In this document: positions 11,524 through 22,249 of the stretch, one piece after another
Position numbering within the stretch: the first letter of the stretch is position 1
Layout of the letters: the number at the start of each line of letters is the position of its first letter
Assembly (NCBI GenBank): GCA_037693485.1
Contig: CM075354.1
Span: forward strand, 92,873,001-92,937,000
Length of the DNA: 64,000 bases
Reading direction: 5' to 3'
Source: Kitagawia praeruptora
Taxonomy: Eukaryota; Streptophyta; Magnoliopsida; Apiales; Apiaceae
Made by a program: the position numbers and the translations under genes
Notes under the pieces: generated by a model
Told to the model about the DNA's origin: nothing
The model's database searches: none
The model's input: only the letters and a program-made list of their open reading frames with translations

Positions 11524-11836
11524 CAGTGACGGAGGGAGGGGGTCCAGAGGGGTCCATGGCCCCCCTGGGTTTTGGTATATAATATTAGTAGTATACATAG
11601 TGTAGCAACATATTATGCAGCAAAGCTGGTCTTACATTGTGTCTTCCTCAAGTAGCACCAGGGTTCGATATCTATGGTTGTTTATTTTTAAAGTTTTAAG
11701 TTACCTTCACCCTTGTTTTCCAATTTTACTAGTACCTCTTCTAGTTCTTTAAGCTTTTAATTTTCAACTTTTTCCATAATTTTTTAACATGTTTTGAACC
11801 GGCCCCTCCTAAGAAAAACTTCTGCCTCCGTCACTG
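11524..11836. mobile_element. hAT-type MITE, 313 bp, 8-bp TSD CATACATA
   Basis: Begins CAGTGACGGAGG and ends CCTCCGTCACTG, a perfect 12-bp terminal inverted repeat, flanked on both sides by CATACATA (11,516-11,523 and 11,837-11,844). An 8-bp duplication and CA...TG termini are typical of hAT elements. No transposase; non-autonomous. Confidence 0.9.
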
Positions 11837-11844
11837 CATACATA

Positions 11845-12824
11845 TAATTTTAAGTAAATGTAATTAGAGTTATAAGAATATTCATTTAGCAAAAAAAAAG
11901 AATTATAGGAACATTCATACGCAAAATCATTGAAATTGTGTTATAAAACTTAAATCATATATTTAATTAAAAATAAAAACAAATAAATTACCTCAAAATA
12001 AAGAAAGGTATATTAGTGCGTGGGAAATGCTAGTTCCTTACTAGTACAGTTAAACCTTTTTAAATTAATAGTCTTGGACTATGGAAAAAAATTACCTTAA
12101 CAAGTTTATTACTTTATCGAGAGTAAAAATACACTGTCTCAATTATGTCGGAATGAAAAAAAATATTACTTTAATGAGGTTATTAATTTATTATGTGGAA
12201 GAATGATTTAGTTATAATGTATAATAAGATTTTGATCATAAAATAAGATTCTTTTAAATAAGATTTTGACAGCATTTAAATAGTAATAAATAATTTTAAA
12301 TATCTACGTTAACTTAATTATATTTGATCTTTCAAAAATGGGAATTTGTATATATAATATGTCCCAAATTAATAGATCATTTTATAAATATGTCCCAATA
12401 TATTGATTTATAAATTATATGTCTCATTATCAATTTTTAAGTTTAATAGAGACCAATATACCCTTTTCTATTAATTAATTACTATTATAAGTATACTACA
12501 ATTTTAAAATTTTAACAAGTAAAAAAATATTTTGTATATTTTTTAGTACAGGACCCACCAGGAGCACTTTTTTAATTTTAACCATAAAATAATTTTTTTT
12601 TGTTTTTTTACGGCTCGACCAGGGGCACCCTTAACCAAATAAAATATTAAAATATATAATTTAAATTAATTAAATCATATTTTTATGAGACATTATATTT
12701 TAAAATTAATTTGATTAAAAAGGGTATAATGATCCTTTTCTGTTAAAATTTGAATGAAAAACTGATTTTAGGATAGATTTGAAATTTCAAATATATATAG
12801 GACATATTTACATCTAACTTTTGG
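11845..12824. other. AT-rich spacer without recognised genes
   Basis: Very AT-rich DNA. ATATGTCCCA-type motifs at 12,355-12,425 and the reverse-like GGACATATTT near 12,800 could be degraded inverted ends of one element, and CCACCAGGAGCACTTTTTT (12,553) resembles CGACCAGGGGCACCCTT (12,616), but I cannot define an element. Confidence 0.3.
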
Positions 12825-13235
12825 GGTGATAGCCCAAAATATTCATATGGGAACCATGCTGGTCCTTTTTACTGACGGGACACGGGACACGGTACATCGT
12901 GTACCGTGATATGAGGGTGTTGCGGAACACGATCTTCCGTAATAGGGCATGATACGAAATTGAGTCTTCCATGTTATGCATGATACAGAAGACCATCCTC
13001 CGTGACTTGCTTCGTGACTGTGCTGCGCATCCACCTAACATGGGACACGGTCCACCGTATCATGCATAACACGGAAGACTCAGTTCCGTATCTACGTAAT
13101 ATGGAGGACGATTCTCCGCATCATGATAACACGGAGGACGATTCTCCGTATCCCGTCGGTATTTCGGGCCATTTTTTTCAAAATCAGTATTTTGGGCAAA
13201 AACTTAGCAAAAATAGGCATTTTGGTAATTCTCTC
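12825..13235. repeat. Hairpin-rich dispersed repeat, copy 2
   Basis: Second member of the family at 10,343. It shares the start (TTTTTACTGACGGGACACGG), the palindrome ACGGTACATCGTGTACCGT near 12,890, and the 70-bp right end, but it has an additional internal duplication in which ACGGAGGACGATTCTCCG-like hairpin units occur twice (about 13,100 and 13,132). Open frames on both strands are by-products of the repeated palindromes. Confidence 0.7.
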
Positions 13236-13742
13236 TAACTTTTGAGTACAATCAATTCATAGTTTAAAAGATTATGCATACATATCAAAATAATATTTTA
13301 AAAAATTGTGCATATCAAAAGATTTTAAATATAAAAAATACAAAGTTAATTGTGATATGTTTCTTTTTTAATAAAATTTCACTTTATTACAAATATAAAC
13401 TGTGCTTTTGAATATATATTTGGGATAATGTACTAGTATAGGATAATCAAACAATGATATTTCAAAGATGAAATTTAGATATTTGAATAAATTGATCCGC
13501 TGAAATATTTTGCTGGTCCATTGTAATTCATGATAAGAAGCTGTTAACCTAAACACTAGATTGGGATTTTATTTTATTATACTTGACCGTTATAATAGAA
13601 TTATATATGTAGTATATTAGAGTATCTTAAATAGCAAAAAGTAATAAAAATAATCTTAGATATTGAAAACTAAAAAGGAAAGGAAAAACGTGGGCATATA
13701 CACATATCCAAAATAAGAATTTTAACGCGTCTGTTCTCCTAA
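13236..13742. other. AT-rich stretch upstream of the small host gene
   Basis: No TE ends or ORF that I trust. It would include the upstream regulatory region of the gene at 13,833. Confidence 0.3.
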
Positions 13743-13749
13743 TATAAAA
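13743..13749 (+). promoter_or_regulatory. TATA box of the 111-residue gene
   Basis: TATAAAA 90 bp before the ATG at 13,833, followed by a C/A-rich leader (CTCATCTCCACAACAATCTCC) as is common in plant 5' untranslated regions. The spacing supports the ATG chosen. Confidence 0.55.
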
Positions 13750-13832
13750 CCCACATAAACCAGCCCCTCTCATCTCCACAACAATCTCCAACCAGCATAT
13801 CTTGTTCATTATAAATTTCCGGTATATTTGCA

Positions 13833-14168
13833 ATGAAATCGAGGGTTACAAGCTCTGTTACATCCTCACCGGTGAAAAAAGAAGTACCTTCTTTTCACAG
13901 GTATATAAAACCTGGAGCATTAGCTCAAATCCTACACTCCAAATTCACTGCTAAATCCAAAGGACTCAGGTCTGATGATGGTTCCGTGGATGTAAAACTC
14001 ATTGGTTCGCCCTCAGCAGATATGATCTCACAGACCCATATGCTCCAAATGCCTATTGACAGGGTCCCTTCTTTCCCTTCTTCAAAAATTAGTCAGTTTT
14101 CTCCTTCGGGTCCGCGGAAGAAACTGTTCGCTGCTCCGCCTACATTTTCTGACGACACTCAGTCCTAA
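13833..14168 (+). CDS. Small hypothetical plant protein, 111 residues, single exon
   Basis: ATG at 13,833 follows a TATA box and plant-like leader; the frame is open to TAA at 14,166. The protein is basic and Ser/Pro-rich: a Ser/Thr-rich start, then RYIKPGALAQILHSKF near residues 24-39, a middle Asp-containing stretch and SPSGPRKKLFAAPP near the C-terminus. There is no transmembrane segment or signal peptide, and no TE motif. I recall small uncharacterised plant proteins with a similar KPGALAQI motif but cannot assign a function. Codon use and the composition (far less AT-rich than its flanks) favour a real gene. It is the only intact host gene I can support in the window. Confidence 0.65.
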   Translation: MKSRVTSSVTSSPVKKEVPSFHRYIKPGALAQILHSKFTAKSKGLRSDDGSVDVKLIGSPSADMISQTHMLQMPIDRVPSFPSSKISQFSPSGPRKKLFAAPPTFSDDTQS

Positions 14169-14912
14169 TGAAGGGAATAACGTGTATTGATTTATGAGTT
14201 CTGGTTTATCTATCAGATAACATTGTTTTTTTTAGTATGTTTGAAATAATTGTAGGTTAGGGTATAAACAATGCTATGCATTGTACTGGCCTAATCATTT
14301 AATTAATACAGTACGTTGTATGTGTTTCTATTTTTTGAAATATAGGACTTCTGCATTCTTAAAATTATTTTAATAATTTTAACTATGTTTTATGGTGCTA
14401 AATATATGGTAGAATGATTGATTAGATTTTGAACGTGAAATTTAAAGCCCACTTTGGTGTTGTGAAGAATAATATATATCATTCGTTTTTAACTGAAGTA
14501 TAAGAAGTATAAGTTATAATTTTTGATGAATTGTATTATTTAGGCCCATTTCTATGATGACTATATTGAATTAGATATATTAGGAACCAATCAAATAGTA
14601 AATTATATTATGAGTATCATGGGTCTGAGAACATCCTCAGGTACCAACACTGAAGTTAAGACATTATACACTACAAGTCAGGGATATCATTGTAAATACA
14701 GGAAAGTAATTTCTTTTATTACAAAAATGCCATTGATCATTTATACTAAAAATGAATATAATCTCAGGAAAGTGCCCTGAGGTGGATCATTTTTCTCTTA
14801 TATTATATATACATGTGTTATATACATGTGTACATGTGCATTGGTCTACCTGAAAAATTGTCATGATCAGAATGGTTTACCAAATGGCTATCTGAATGGG
14901 TCTAGTTTATGT
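14169..14912. other. 3' flank of the host gene, no further gene seen
   Basis: AT-rich; the first 300 bp probably holds the 3' untranslated region. Beyond that I see only short related phrases (CATCCTCAGGTACC near 14,633 and GTGCCCTGAGGTGG near 14,770) in inverted arrangement, which may be an old transposon, not resolved. Confidence 0.3.
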
Positions 14913-15060
14913 TGTTGGGAGTTGTCCCACATCATTTTTGGGAGGGACAAATTGGTACTTAATAAGCAGTGAGATTAACTTCATTAGTATGAGGCCTTTT
15001 GGGAGTTATCAAAAACAAATCATGCGGGCTAGGTCCAAAAAGGACAATATCATATTAATG
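14913..15060 (+). repeat. TRIM-like direct repeat, left copy
   Basis: Starts TGTTGGGAGTTGTCCCACATC and closely matches 17,468-17,620 (TAATAAG.AGT.AGATTAACT, ATTAGTATGAGG, TTTTGGGAGTTATC). Between the copies, just before the right one, is GTGTGAAGGGTGAGATTG, which looks like a polypurine tract. The arrangement suggests a short LTR (TRIM-type) retrotransposon; the LTR 3' ends were not resolved. Confidence 0.5.
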
Positions 15061-15128
15061 TGTAGTTAAGGCCTACTTGGCAATTTGAGTTATGGTTATA
15101 ATGATAAATAACAATCTCGATGTGCTCC

Positions 15129-17271
15129 CACTACAAGAATTCATCAATCAGATGACACCCCTCAGACAACACCCTGAGGAGAAAGTGTTATCTGATTTCA
15201 AGAGACAACAATTTAATCTCATCCACAAAATGGTGTTGTCTAAATATATAATCTTACGATAGTTTTAAAAATGTTGTCTGATTAACCAAGTTAGACATGG
15301 ATTTTAGGCATATTCAGACAACGGTCTTAAGGGTTGTCAATTTACATATATCACAACAGTTTATAAATTGTTGTCTAGTAAATTCAAACACACAAGGTTT
15401 TTTTCTGTGATGTTGTGCAAATTAAACAACGGTTTATGGATAGAGTTATCCAAGAGAAAACATACAACAGTTTCTAAACCGTTGTCTAGTGAATCTAAAC
15501 ATACAAGAGTTTTTCTTGTAGTGTTGTGTAACTGAGACAACATTTTCCAAAACGAGTTAGAGAACACAAATGTGTTCTTAAATATTCAACAACACCTTGA
15601 GCTTTTCTTGTTGTTGTTTATATATCACCAGTACTACAACAGTCAGAGAACGACAAAGTGTTGTCGAATTAATCTTAATAATGTGGCACACTATAAAAAC
15701 TGACGTGCACCCACATATTCAACAACACCTTTGACCAAGAATGGCATTGTCTAATTCTTATATTCACAACAATTACATAACTTCAAAGTGTTGTCTGCAT
15801 AAGCTTAAAGTATTTCCTGTAATATAAACACCGTTGTCTTATACGCAATTTAACAATGAGAAAGAAACTGATATTCCATTGTGGGAAGAATACATCAACT
15901 ACACAAATTTACAACGTAATGCTCAACTAAATGTCTCTCTCACAATGGTAACTGGGTATGGTAGTGTTGTTGTTTCTGGTATAAAGACAACTGTGCTTTA
16001 TGTTAGTGTATACTGAAAATATTATTTAAAGTATATATACATTTATTTCTGGCCAGTTTTATTGAGAATCGTTTGAATGTTTACATGCTGTCTAATATTA
16101 TATATTGTGAGTCTAGTATCAAATGGGATAAAGATTATTAGATTGTTAAATACGGTTTATATAATATAATAAGATTCACAGGTGGTGTTAGACAATCCAC
16201 TGGAATGGCTGTAGTATTATTTAGATTAGTTTATATTGACTAATAAATAATACTAGTATACTTTGTGTATATTGAATAGGATCAAAATTTAGAATTGTTC
16301 CCTTATACTGATTAAAAAGGTGAACTAAGATTCTATGTTATTATTAATGTTTAGGTTCTTAATCCGGATATAGTAATTGACACGCGTATATTATTTACAT
16401 GCTTTGATTTATATATGAAATAATTCTTTTGAATTATATCATTATATTTTGGGTGATGGAATTATATACATGGTGGATATTATTTATAGAAGGAATCCAT
16501 GTCCTGATAATATTCGGGTTAATGATGTCCCCTCGAAAGCTCAAAAAGATTTAATTATGTGAAATCCTGCAGGTGGATTCATTCCAGCATAATTAAATAA
16601 AGGTTATAATCAAGGATAAACGATATTTATTAAATGAATTATCAGTAAATTATTTAATTAATGGACATGCGAAATTTTAAACATGGGGAATTTAATAAGC
16701 AAATAATATTGGAACCGAATTAATTAATTAAATTACGGTATTAGGATAGGTAGTGCAAATATTAATTCTTTAGTAGAGTGAATTAATATTTAATGACATT
16801 GGGCTAGGTCCAGAATGTCATTGGGAGGCCTAACCTAATTATCCATGATCCCTGCTGTAGCCTATATATATTCATATTCTCTTCTTGCTGAGGTTGGTCG
16901 AAAAAACATTAGGATTTTTGGAGGCAGCCACCTTGAAGCAAGAAGAGAGGCAAACTTAGGAGCACGAAGGCCACACTTCGCTCAAGGGGAATCGAGGAAT
17001 ACAGCAGAAGACATGGACTTGAATTGCTTGCGCCGTAGCGATTAAGGTTAATTTTTTGTTCGTACTCGTTATATTTATTGTATCATAAATCGCAGAGCCA
17101 CGATCTGATTGTCCCAACACTTTAGTGGTTAACCGTTGTCTGACTCTTTATAAACCAAGAAAAGGAACCGTTGTCTGATGCGCGTATCAGACATCTGCTC
17201 AACAGACAACGGAAAAAAACGATTCAGACGACGGATTAAAATTATCGTCTGATTGAAGAATTCTTGTAGTG
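15129..17271. mobile_element. CACTA element, 2,143 bp, TSD TCC, with nested solo LTR
   Basis: Starts CACTACAAGAATTC at 15,129 and ends GAATTCTTGTAGTG at 17,271, a perfect 14-bp inverted repeat, flanked by TCC at 15,126-15,128 and 17,272-17,274. Subterminal arrays of CAGACAAC / GTTGTCTG occupy both arms. Removing the nested solo LTR (16,001-17,119) and one duplication leaves about 1.02 kb, with no transposase: a non-autonomous element. The family differs in subterminal motif from the CACTA at 18,804. Confidence 0.95.
16001..17119 (+). mobile_element. Solo LTR, 1,119 bp, TSD CTTTA, inside the CACTA
   Basis: TGTTAGTGTATACTG at 16,001 to GTCCCAACA at 17,119, with CTTTA at 15,996-16,000 and 17,120-17,124. 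A TATA-like CCTATATATATT at about 16,860 with downstream R/U5-like DNA suggests + orientation. No internal domain. It postdates the CACTA it interrupts. Confidence 0.9.
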
Positions 17272-17467
17272 TCCCAAATGGATCAAGGAAGAGGCCGGTT
17301 GGCTACCCTAGGATAGGATTTAAAAGGAGGTAGATGGGCTTCCAATATACATGGGCCTAGGGAGAGTCAGATAGCCAGGAGCTTCCAGTATGGTACGAGG
17401 AGAAGCCAGATCACACGGAAGGAGACAAATTCGGCATGTGTCGAGCTTGATGTGTGAAGGGTGAGAT

Positions 17468-17620
17468 TGTTGGGAGTAGTCCCACATCGTTTGTGGGAGG
17501 GACATATTGCTAGTTAATAAGTAGTCAGATTAACTCCATTAGTATGAGGTCTTTTGGGAGTTATCCAAAAATAAATTTGTGGGCGCTGGGCCCAAAACAG
17601 ACAAGATCATACTCCATATG
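17468..17620 (+). repeat. TRIM-like direct repeat, right copy
   Basis: Starts TGTTGGGAGTAGTCCCACATCG; partner of 14,913-15,060. The stretch 17,275-17,467 between CACTA and this copy would be the element's short non-coding interior. Confidence 0.5.
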
Positions 17621-18207
17621 CCAACTTAGCAAGCCCAACATGTGCGCCTTCATAGTTCAACTAAAAGTTCTTCTCATCCAATCTTGGATGTTCGAGAAAG
17701 TCCTTTTTTTGCGGATCAAACACAAAAGAGAAAAAATTACTACACGTTCACAACATAGAAAAAAGGAAATTTACTATCAAAAAACTGGGCCACCTACATT
17801 TAAATCTCCACAAATATGTGGAATTATAAAGTTAGTCTCGGTCCATGTGAACCCAAGAACATGGACTAATTGCTCCAGCATCCCAACTTCATCCTAGCTT
17901 AGATGAGTACTTAATCTTGTAATCACATTCCACCTTTACTTTGAAATTTGGTGTCCATGATAGGTCACGACTCAACTATATAGTACTCCTCCTTCCATTG
18001 GGCATAATGTTTGGGAGTTTAAATGGTTTGTAAGCACCAAGAACCTTCCTAATCCTGTTATGACTATTGCAAAACACAAGCTTATAAAATGGCCTCACAC
18101 TTCTAACTTTCATGTTGAAAAAAGAAAACACTTCTAACTTTCATGTTGAAAATAGAAAAGAGTTCTAACTGACTGTTTAGACAAATGCAAAATGCATCTG
18201 ATGGCGT
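17621..18207. other. Unassigned stretch
   Basis: No terminal structures. A 117-residue open frame (17,544-17,897) has no recognisable motif and begins inside the direct repeat, so it is not called. A short duplication of CACTTCTAACTTTCATGTTG at about 18,098 and 18,129 is visible. Confidence 0.3.
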
Positions 18208-18336
18208 CACTACAAGAAAAGTGCACATTTTTTACCATTAAATATGGTCAAAAATGAGCTTATTTGTTCGTAAATATGGTCAAAACCGACGATAAACCAT
18301 CCAATATGAATGGTTGGTTAGAAAAATGAGTATAAC
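18208..18336. mobile_element. CACTA left terminus remnant
   Basis: CACTACAAGAAAAGTGCAC at 18,208 followed by a duplicated AAATATGGTCAAAA motif (about 18,240 and 18,273) looks like a CACTA end with subterminal repeats. No matching CTTTTCTTGTAGTG end was found; the LTR at 18,337 interrupts or truncates it. Confidence 0.45.
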
Positions 18337-18507
18337 TATTAGAGTACATATTTGTAGATTTGTCAATATTTAAGAAATCAGTCATGTAAACATATTAGTC
18401 CTAGATTAGCTTCTTAACTATAGAATAATGTGTAATTTGCAAATGTGTTTATATACTCAATAACATGGACAATCTTCCCGAAGGGGAGTAAATTATCTCA
18501 TCTTACA
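18337..18507 (+). mobile_element. 5' LTR of short-LTR copia, with primer-binding site
   Basis: A ~171-bp LTR ending CTCATCTTACA at 18,507, followed directly by TGGTATCAGGGT (18,508-18,519), a slightly diverged initiator-Met primer-binding site. The left end, TATTAGAGTACA, is taken as a mutated TGTTAGAG. It heads the gag fragment at 18,580 and is absent from copy A, whose left part is cut off by the window edge. Confidence 0.6.
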
Positions 18508-18579
18508 TGGTATCAGGGTAACCCTAGCAGCCACCCTTCCCCTCCTATATCTTTTTTTTTCACTCATCTTCTCAACTCC

Positions 18580-18803
18580 ATGAACTCCATGGCCGATGAT
18601 TCTGAAAGCACCTCAACCAACACCACTAGTCAAACAGTTACCTTCACCCATGCTTATCACCGAGCCTTAAGCATCACAAATATTCGTAAGCTTATTCCTC
18701 TAACCCTCGATATTGAGAAGATTCAGTACACACCCAGGGATACACTATTTTGCAACACAATAAGGGCGTACAATGTCCAAGAACATATTGATCCAAAAGC
18801 TAG
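18580..18803 (+). pseudogene. gag: Copia gag fragment (composite copy B), split by CACTA
   Basis: ATG at 18,580 (second in-frame ATG at 18,589) begins MNSMADDSESTSTNTT, followed by an ITNIRKLIPLTLDIEKIQY motif typical of copia gag N-termini. The reading frame is better kept than in copy A up to the CACTA insertion after 18,803. The rest resumes at 23,720 and carries stops (for example TAG near 23,869). The role would have been particle formation; it is dead here. Confidence 0.75.
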
Positions 18804-19596
18804 CACTACTAGAAAAACTGCCTTAGACATCGCTTATTAGCTGATGTCTTTTAAAAATCCAAGTGATGTCTTCGCATGCGATGTGAAAAGTAGGGGCCTT
18901 AGACATCGCTTTTTAGCCGATGTCTATAAGTCTTTAAGACATCATTTCCTTAGACAATCTGATGTACTTTCCTTCAATTTATATCTTGACTATGATTTCA
19001 GTTCTGCTATAGTATGACATCTATATCATTTTGAACATATCACATATATAATAAAATGAGACATTAACATCGAGTACTTCTTTAAACTGATGTGCAGCTT
19101 ACCATTTTACATCACTCATGTATTAGAAGCGATGTGGTATTTCTATTTTAACATCGGTTTCTATTAACTTGTGATGTCTATTAGATACTGTAACATTGAT
19201 TCTATTATCTAGTGATGTCTATTATATACTTCAACATCAGTTCTTTACTAGGTGACTGATATGTTTGTTTGCTTGTGACATCAGTTCATTAATTTTTATG
19301 TAAAAATGTCATATTTGTTTATATTTTTACATCAGTTCTTTTGTTTGTAAAGTGATGTTAGTTTTCTTTTTGTAATTCATGAATCCCCTGTTTCAATGAA
19401 ATGCCCAAAAACTAAACATTCATCCAAAAAATAAATTACCATACAAAAATTAAAGAACCAAACCAATGTCGCAAAACCAAACATTCATTAATTTACCAAG
19501 ATTCAAACTACATTATCCACCAATCCAAACAAACTACATAAATCAAAACCAAAGGTTTCAACTCATATCAATAAGTAAATTAATAAGTAAATAGGG

Positions 19597-20606
19597 ATCC
19601 TCAAGGCTTCCATTGGGAAGATACTCGTATACAAGGATCCAAGCTTCTGGGCAGGCTCCTATAAGAGTTATAAGGTTTGGTTGCCTCAACGTACTCAAAA
19701 CATTGACCTGTTTCAAGAAAAATGAACAGCAAGAGTACAAGACTGGCGATATAAGATTGGATAAAAACACAATTATAAGAGATATTAATGTGTGCTCCAC
19801 AAGAGATACTGCAATAATGACAACTGACTACAATTTAAACATGGATGCTTTGAGGTAAGGGAAAGTTTCGACTAGCATGTAAAGCCTGCTAACAGAATCA
19901 TGTACAAAGAGAAGCAAACCATGAAAAGGGATACTAATCCAAACCAGCCATATGAATTTAGGATTAAAATTAATTACCTCTAAAGAGAAAATTTAAGTTA
20001 CGAATTCAAGACTTCTGATCTAATATATTATTACCCTGAATTCTCTCTAAATATTATTAGAACCAAGGCACAAAAATTCCATTAAGCAAACTAACGTCCA
20101 GGAGGTTTTTTTACCTCTTGTTCAAACTCTAAATGTCCTTGTGAGCTATTAGAGTGCAGCACCTTTACAGCTACTTGTGTATAACGAAGGACACCTCTAT
20201 ATATACTTCCGTAGCCTCCTTCTCCGATCTTCAAGGATGCGTCAAAGTTGTGAGTTGCTTCCTTGATTTCTGATAAAGAGAACTCAGTGTAAAACTGAGT
20301 CACACGTGCAATTGAGGTGTCTTCTACTGGTTTTTTCCTCAGTTCTTCAGCTAAACTAACTGCATTATCACGCTCCACAAGCAAATCATCCCATTCCTTC
20401 TTGTAGCATTGCAATAGATGAACAGCTGAAAATATCTTTTGTTCCAGCTCCTGCACTATATCATCAAATTTTCTGATTTGGAACTCCAGAGATGACTCTA
20501 ATTTGGGCTTCAACTTTTCAACTTCTTCTTTTCCACTAGCTAGAGCTTCCTCTATTTCTTTCTTCCATTTCGATTCCTCGGCATATGAGCTTTCCGAAGC
20601 TTTAAC
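19597..20606 (-). pseudogene. Captured U-box/receptor-like kinase fragment, two exons
   Basis: Exon at 20,606-20,116: a coiled-coil region (ESKWKKEIEEALASGKEEVE, then KIFSAVHLLQCYKKEWDDLL), then the linker FSLSEIKEATHNFD, Gly-rich loop IGEGGYGSIYRG and ATP-binding VAVKVLH. GT donor at 20,115; AG acceptor at 19,708; the next exon (19,707 to about 19,597) continues in frame as VNVLSTLRQPNLITLIGACP and LVYEYLPNGSLED. This arrangement is that of plant U-box protein kinases. It lacks the N-terminal stress domain, the catalytic HRD and DFG loops and the U-box, so it cannot be a kinase or ubiquitin ligase. The capture boundary is near 19,597, after GSLED. Confidence 0.85.
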
Positions 20607-20831
20607 CTGTAATAGCACTAGTATCTTTCCAACGGACTGCATTAGGTAATCTATTACCTTCAATAAAACAACCACATATCCAATACAAGAGAATTGTTCA
20701 GATTCTGTAGTCACAATGCTAAAGTTAATACCAAATAGGTTCACAGGCAGTGCACACAGAAGTACCCCCTTCCCCTTCATAATGTGAGAAGTTAGCAGCT
20801 AGCTCAAAACTTTAATAAATGCTGAAATTAC

Positions 20832-21491
20832 CTGGAAATCTGACAAATGCTGGTTTAATATCTGCTAGCATTTTGAAAAGATCATTCCAAAAACCATGTC
20901 CCTGTGCAGATACGTAGATAACTGTTAAGTAAAAGGGTGGATACTGAGCATTTACCTTCTCATTAAATATTACTATCCCAACTCCCAAAACTAGCTGAAA
21001 TGGTAAATAACAATTAGATATAAAACCGAGTAAACTTTCATAATTATCAATAAAGAGATCAATATTTTCATATTAATTAGTCATGGTTAAAGTGTCCTGT
21101 ACAGGATAAAAAAAAATCTAATGATTTATGTGCATAAACAGTTACTTACCTTGTACGTGTCCACTGGCATTAATGAAACTTGATCAAACCATATCACTCC
21201 TTCTTGAGTTGTTGTCAACTGCAGTCTTGAATTTTGATCAATTGCTTCCGCTGCCAACAAAAACTCCATCCTAGTCCAATTTGAAACACTAGAAGCTCTG
21301 CAAGAGTAATAATGAATCAGGCGTGGGAAAAATTCATCTAGATCCACAAATAGCTCTATTGTACCTTACTTAATGTTAACAGTAGCCAGTGTTTGTGATC
21401 CAGTTGAGTCTGTCAGAGATGCAGATACATTTACTGGATTATATGAGCGAAGATATAGAATCAATCTATAGTTCATCCCTTGTTCAATATT
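20832..21491 (-). pseudogene. Captured alpha-L-arabinofuranosidase (GH51) fragment, three exons
   Basis: Exons at 21,491-21,370, 21,297-21,150 and 20,901-20,832 have canonical AG/GT borders (acceptors TTGCAG, CTTGCAG, GCACAG; donors GTAAGG, GTAAGT, GTAATT). Spliced, they read in a continuous frame: NIEQGMNYRLILYLRSYNP, ASSVSNWTRMEFLLAAEAID, GVIWFDQVSLMPVDTYK, then GHGFWNDLFKMLADIKPAF. These match the carbohydrate-binding module and the start of the catalytic barrel of plant cell-wall alpha-L-arabinofuranosidases. The catalytic glutamates lie further downstream and are absent, so no enzyme activity is expected. Confidence 0.85.
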
Positions 21492-22249
21492 CTGCAAAAG
21501 AGAAGAATCCAAATGACAAGATAATCTGTCAACTAGCAGAAGTAAGTCCACATTCAACTTGCACAAAAGAAGAGATGATTAAATCTAGTGTGAAACTAAA
21601 AAGTGGCCCATGAAGACAAGATTACTCTAGTTTCTCGTAGAACAGGTTGTAAGCTAACAATAAAAAATTTACGAAGTTAGAAGTGTTATGTATGATCGTG
21701 TAGTTGTACATGTGTCCACTATTCTGTCCAACTAGAATACCATAAATACACTTCTCATTATGTACTCAACTAGAATAATTAGGTGCATGAATGCATCTTA
21801 AAGACTTAAACTTTACCCTGTGGAAGGCCTCGATAGCAAATGACACTAGGGAATAGGGATCGATCTTAAGCAAATGAAAATTAAAATTGTAATTCATGTG
21901 AGGATATAAAGTTCAGATTATCGCTATTTATGTTAAATGCTCGTAGATAGATAATTCAAATGAGTTTTGTGTTCACATGTGCACTGATAGAAGATGAGTT
22001 ATAAAGACCTTCATCGGAATGAGGTATTGCACGCAACTCTATTTCATTTCGGCTTCTCTCAGGTCTTGAAAACGATAGTAGAGTTGAATTTTCTACCACT
22101 TCACTAGAAGAACATGGCGAAGAAAATGAATTCGCTGAATCACTCCTTGAAGCAAACAAAAAATCAGTAAATCGAACAATTAAAACAATAACAAGAGAGT
22201 TTTAGCATAATGCTTTGAGCATGAACCAAGTGTAGTTGAAGAAACTTAC

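Noticed and set aside
14913..17620. Cassandra TRIM with embedded 5S rRNA promoter
   Set aside because: No 5S-like internal control region found in the direct repeats.
17544..17897. 117-residue plus-strand frame
   Set aside because: Begins inside the TRIM-like repeat and matches no domain I know; a LINE origin was considered but no endonuclease or reverse-transcriptase motif is readable.
21956..22159. Ser-rich 67-residue minus frame inside the Pack-CACTA as a fourth captured gene
   Set aside because: Composition is exon-like, but I could not match it to a family or define splice borders; mentioned only in the element entry.
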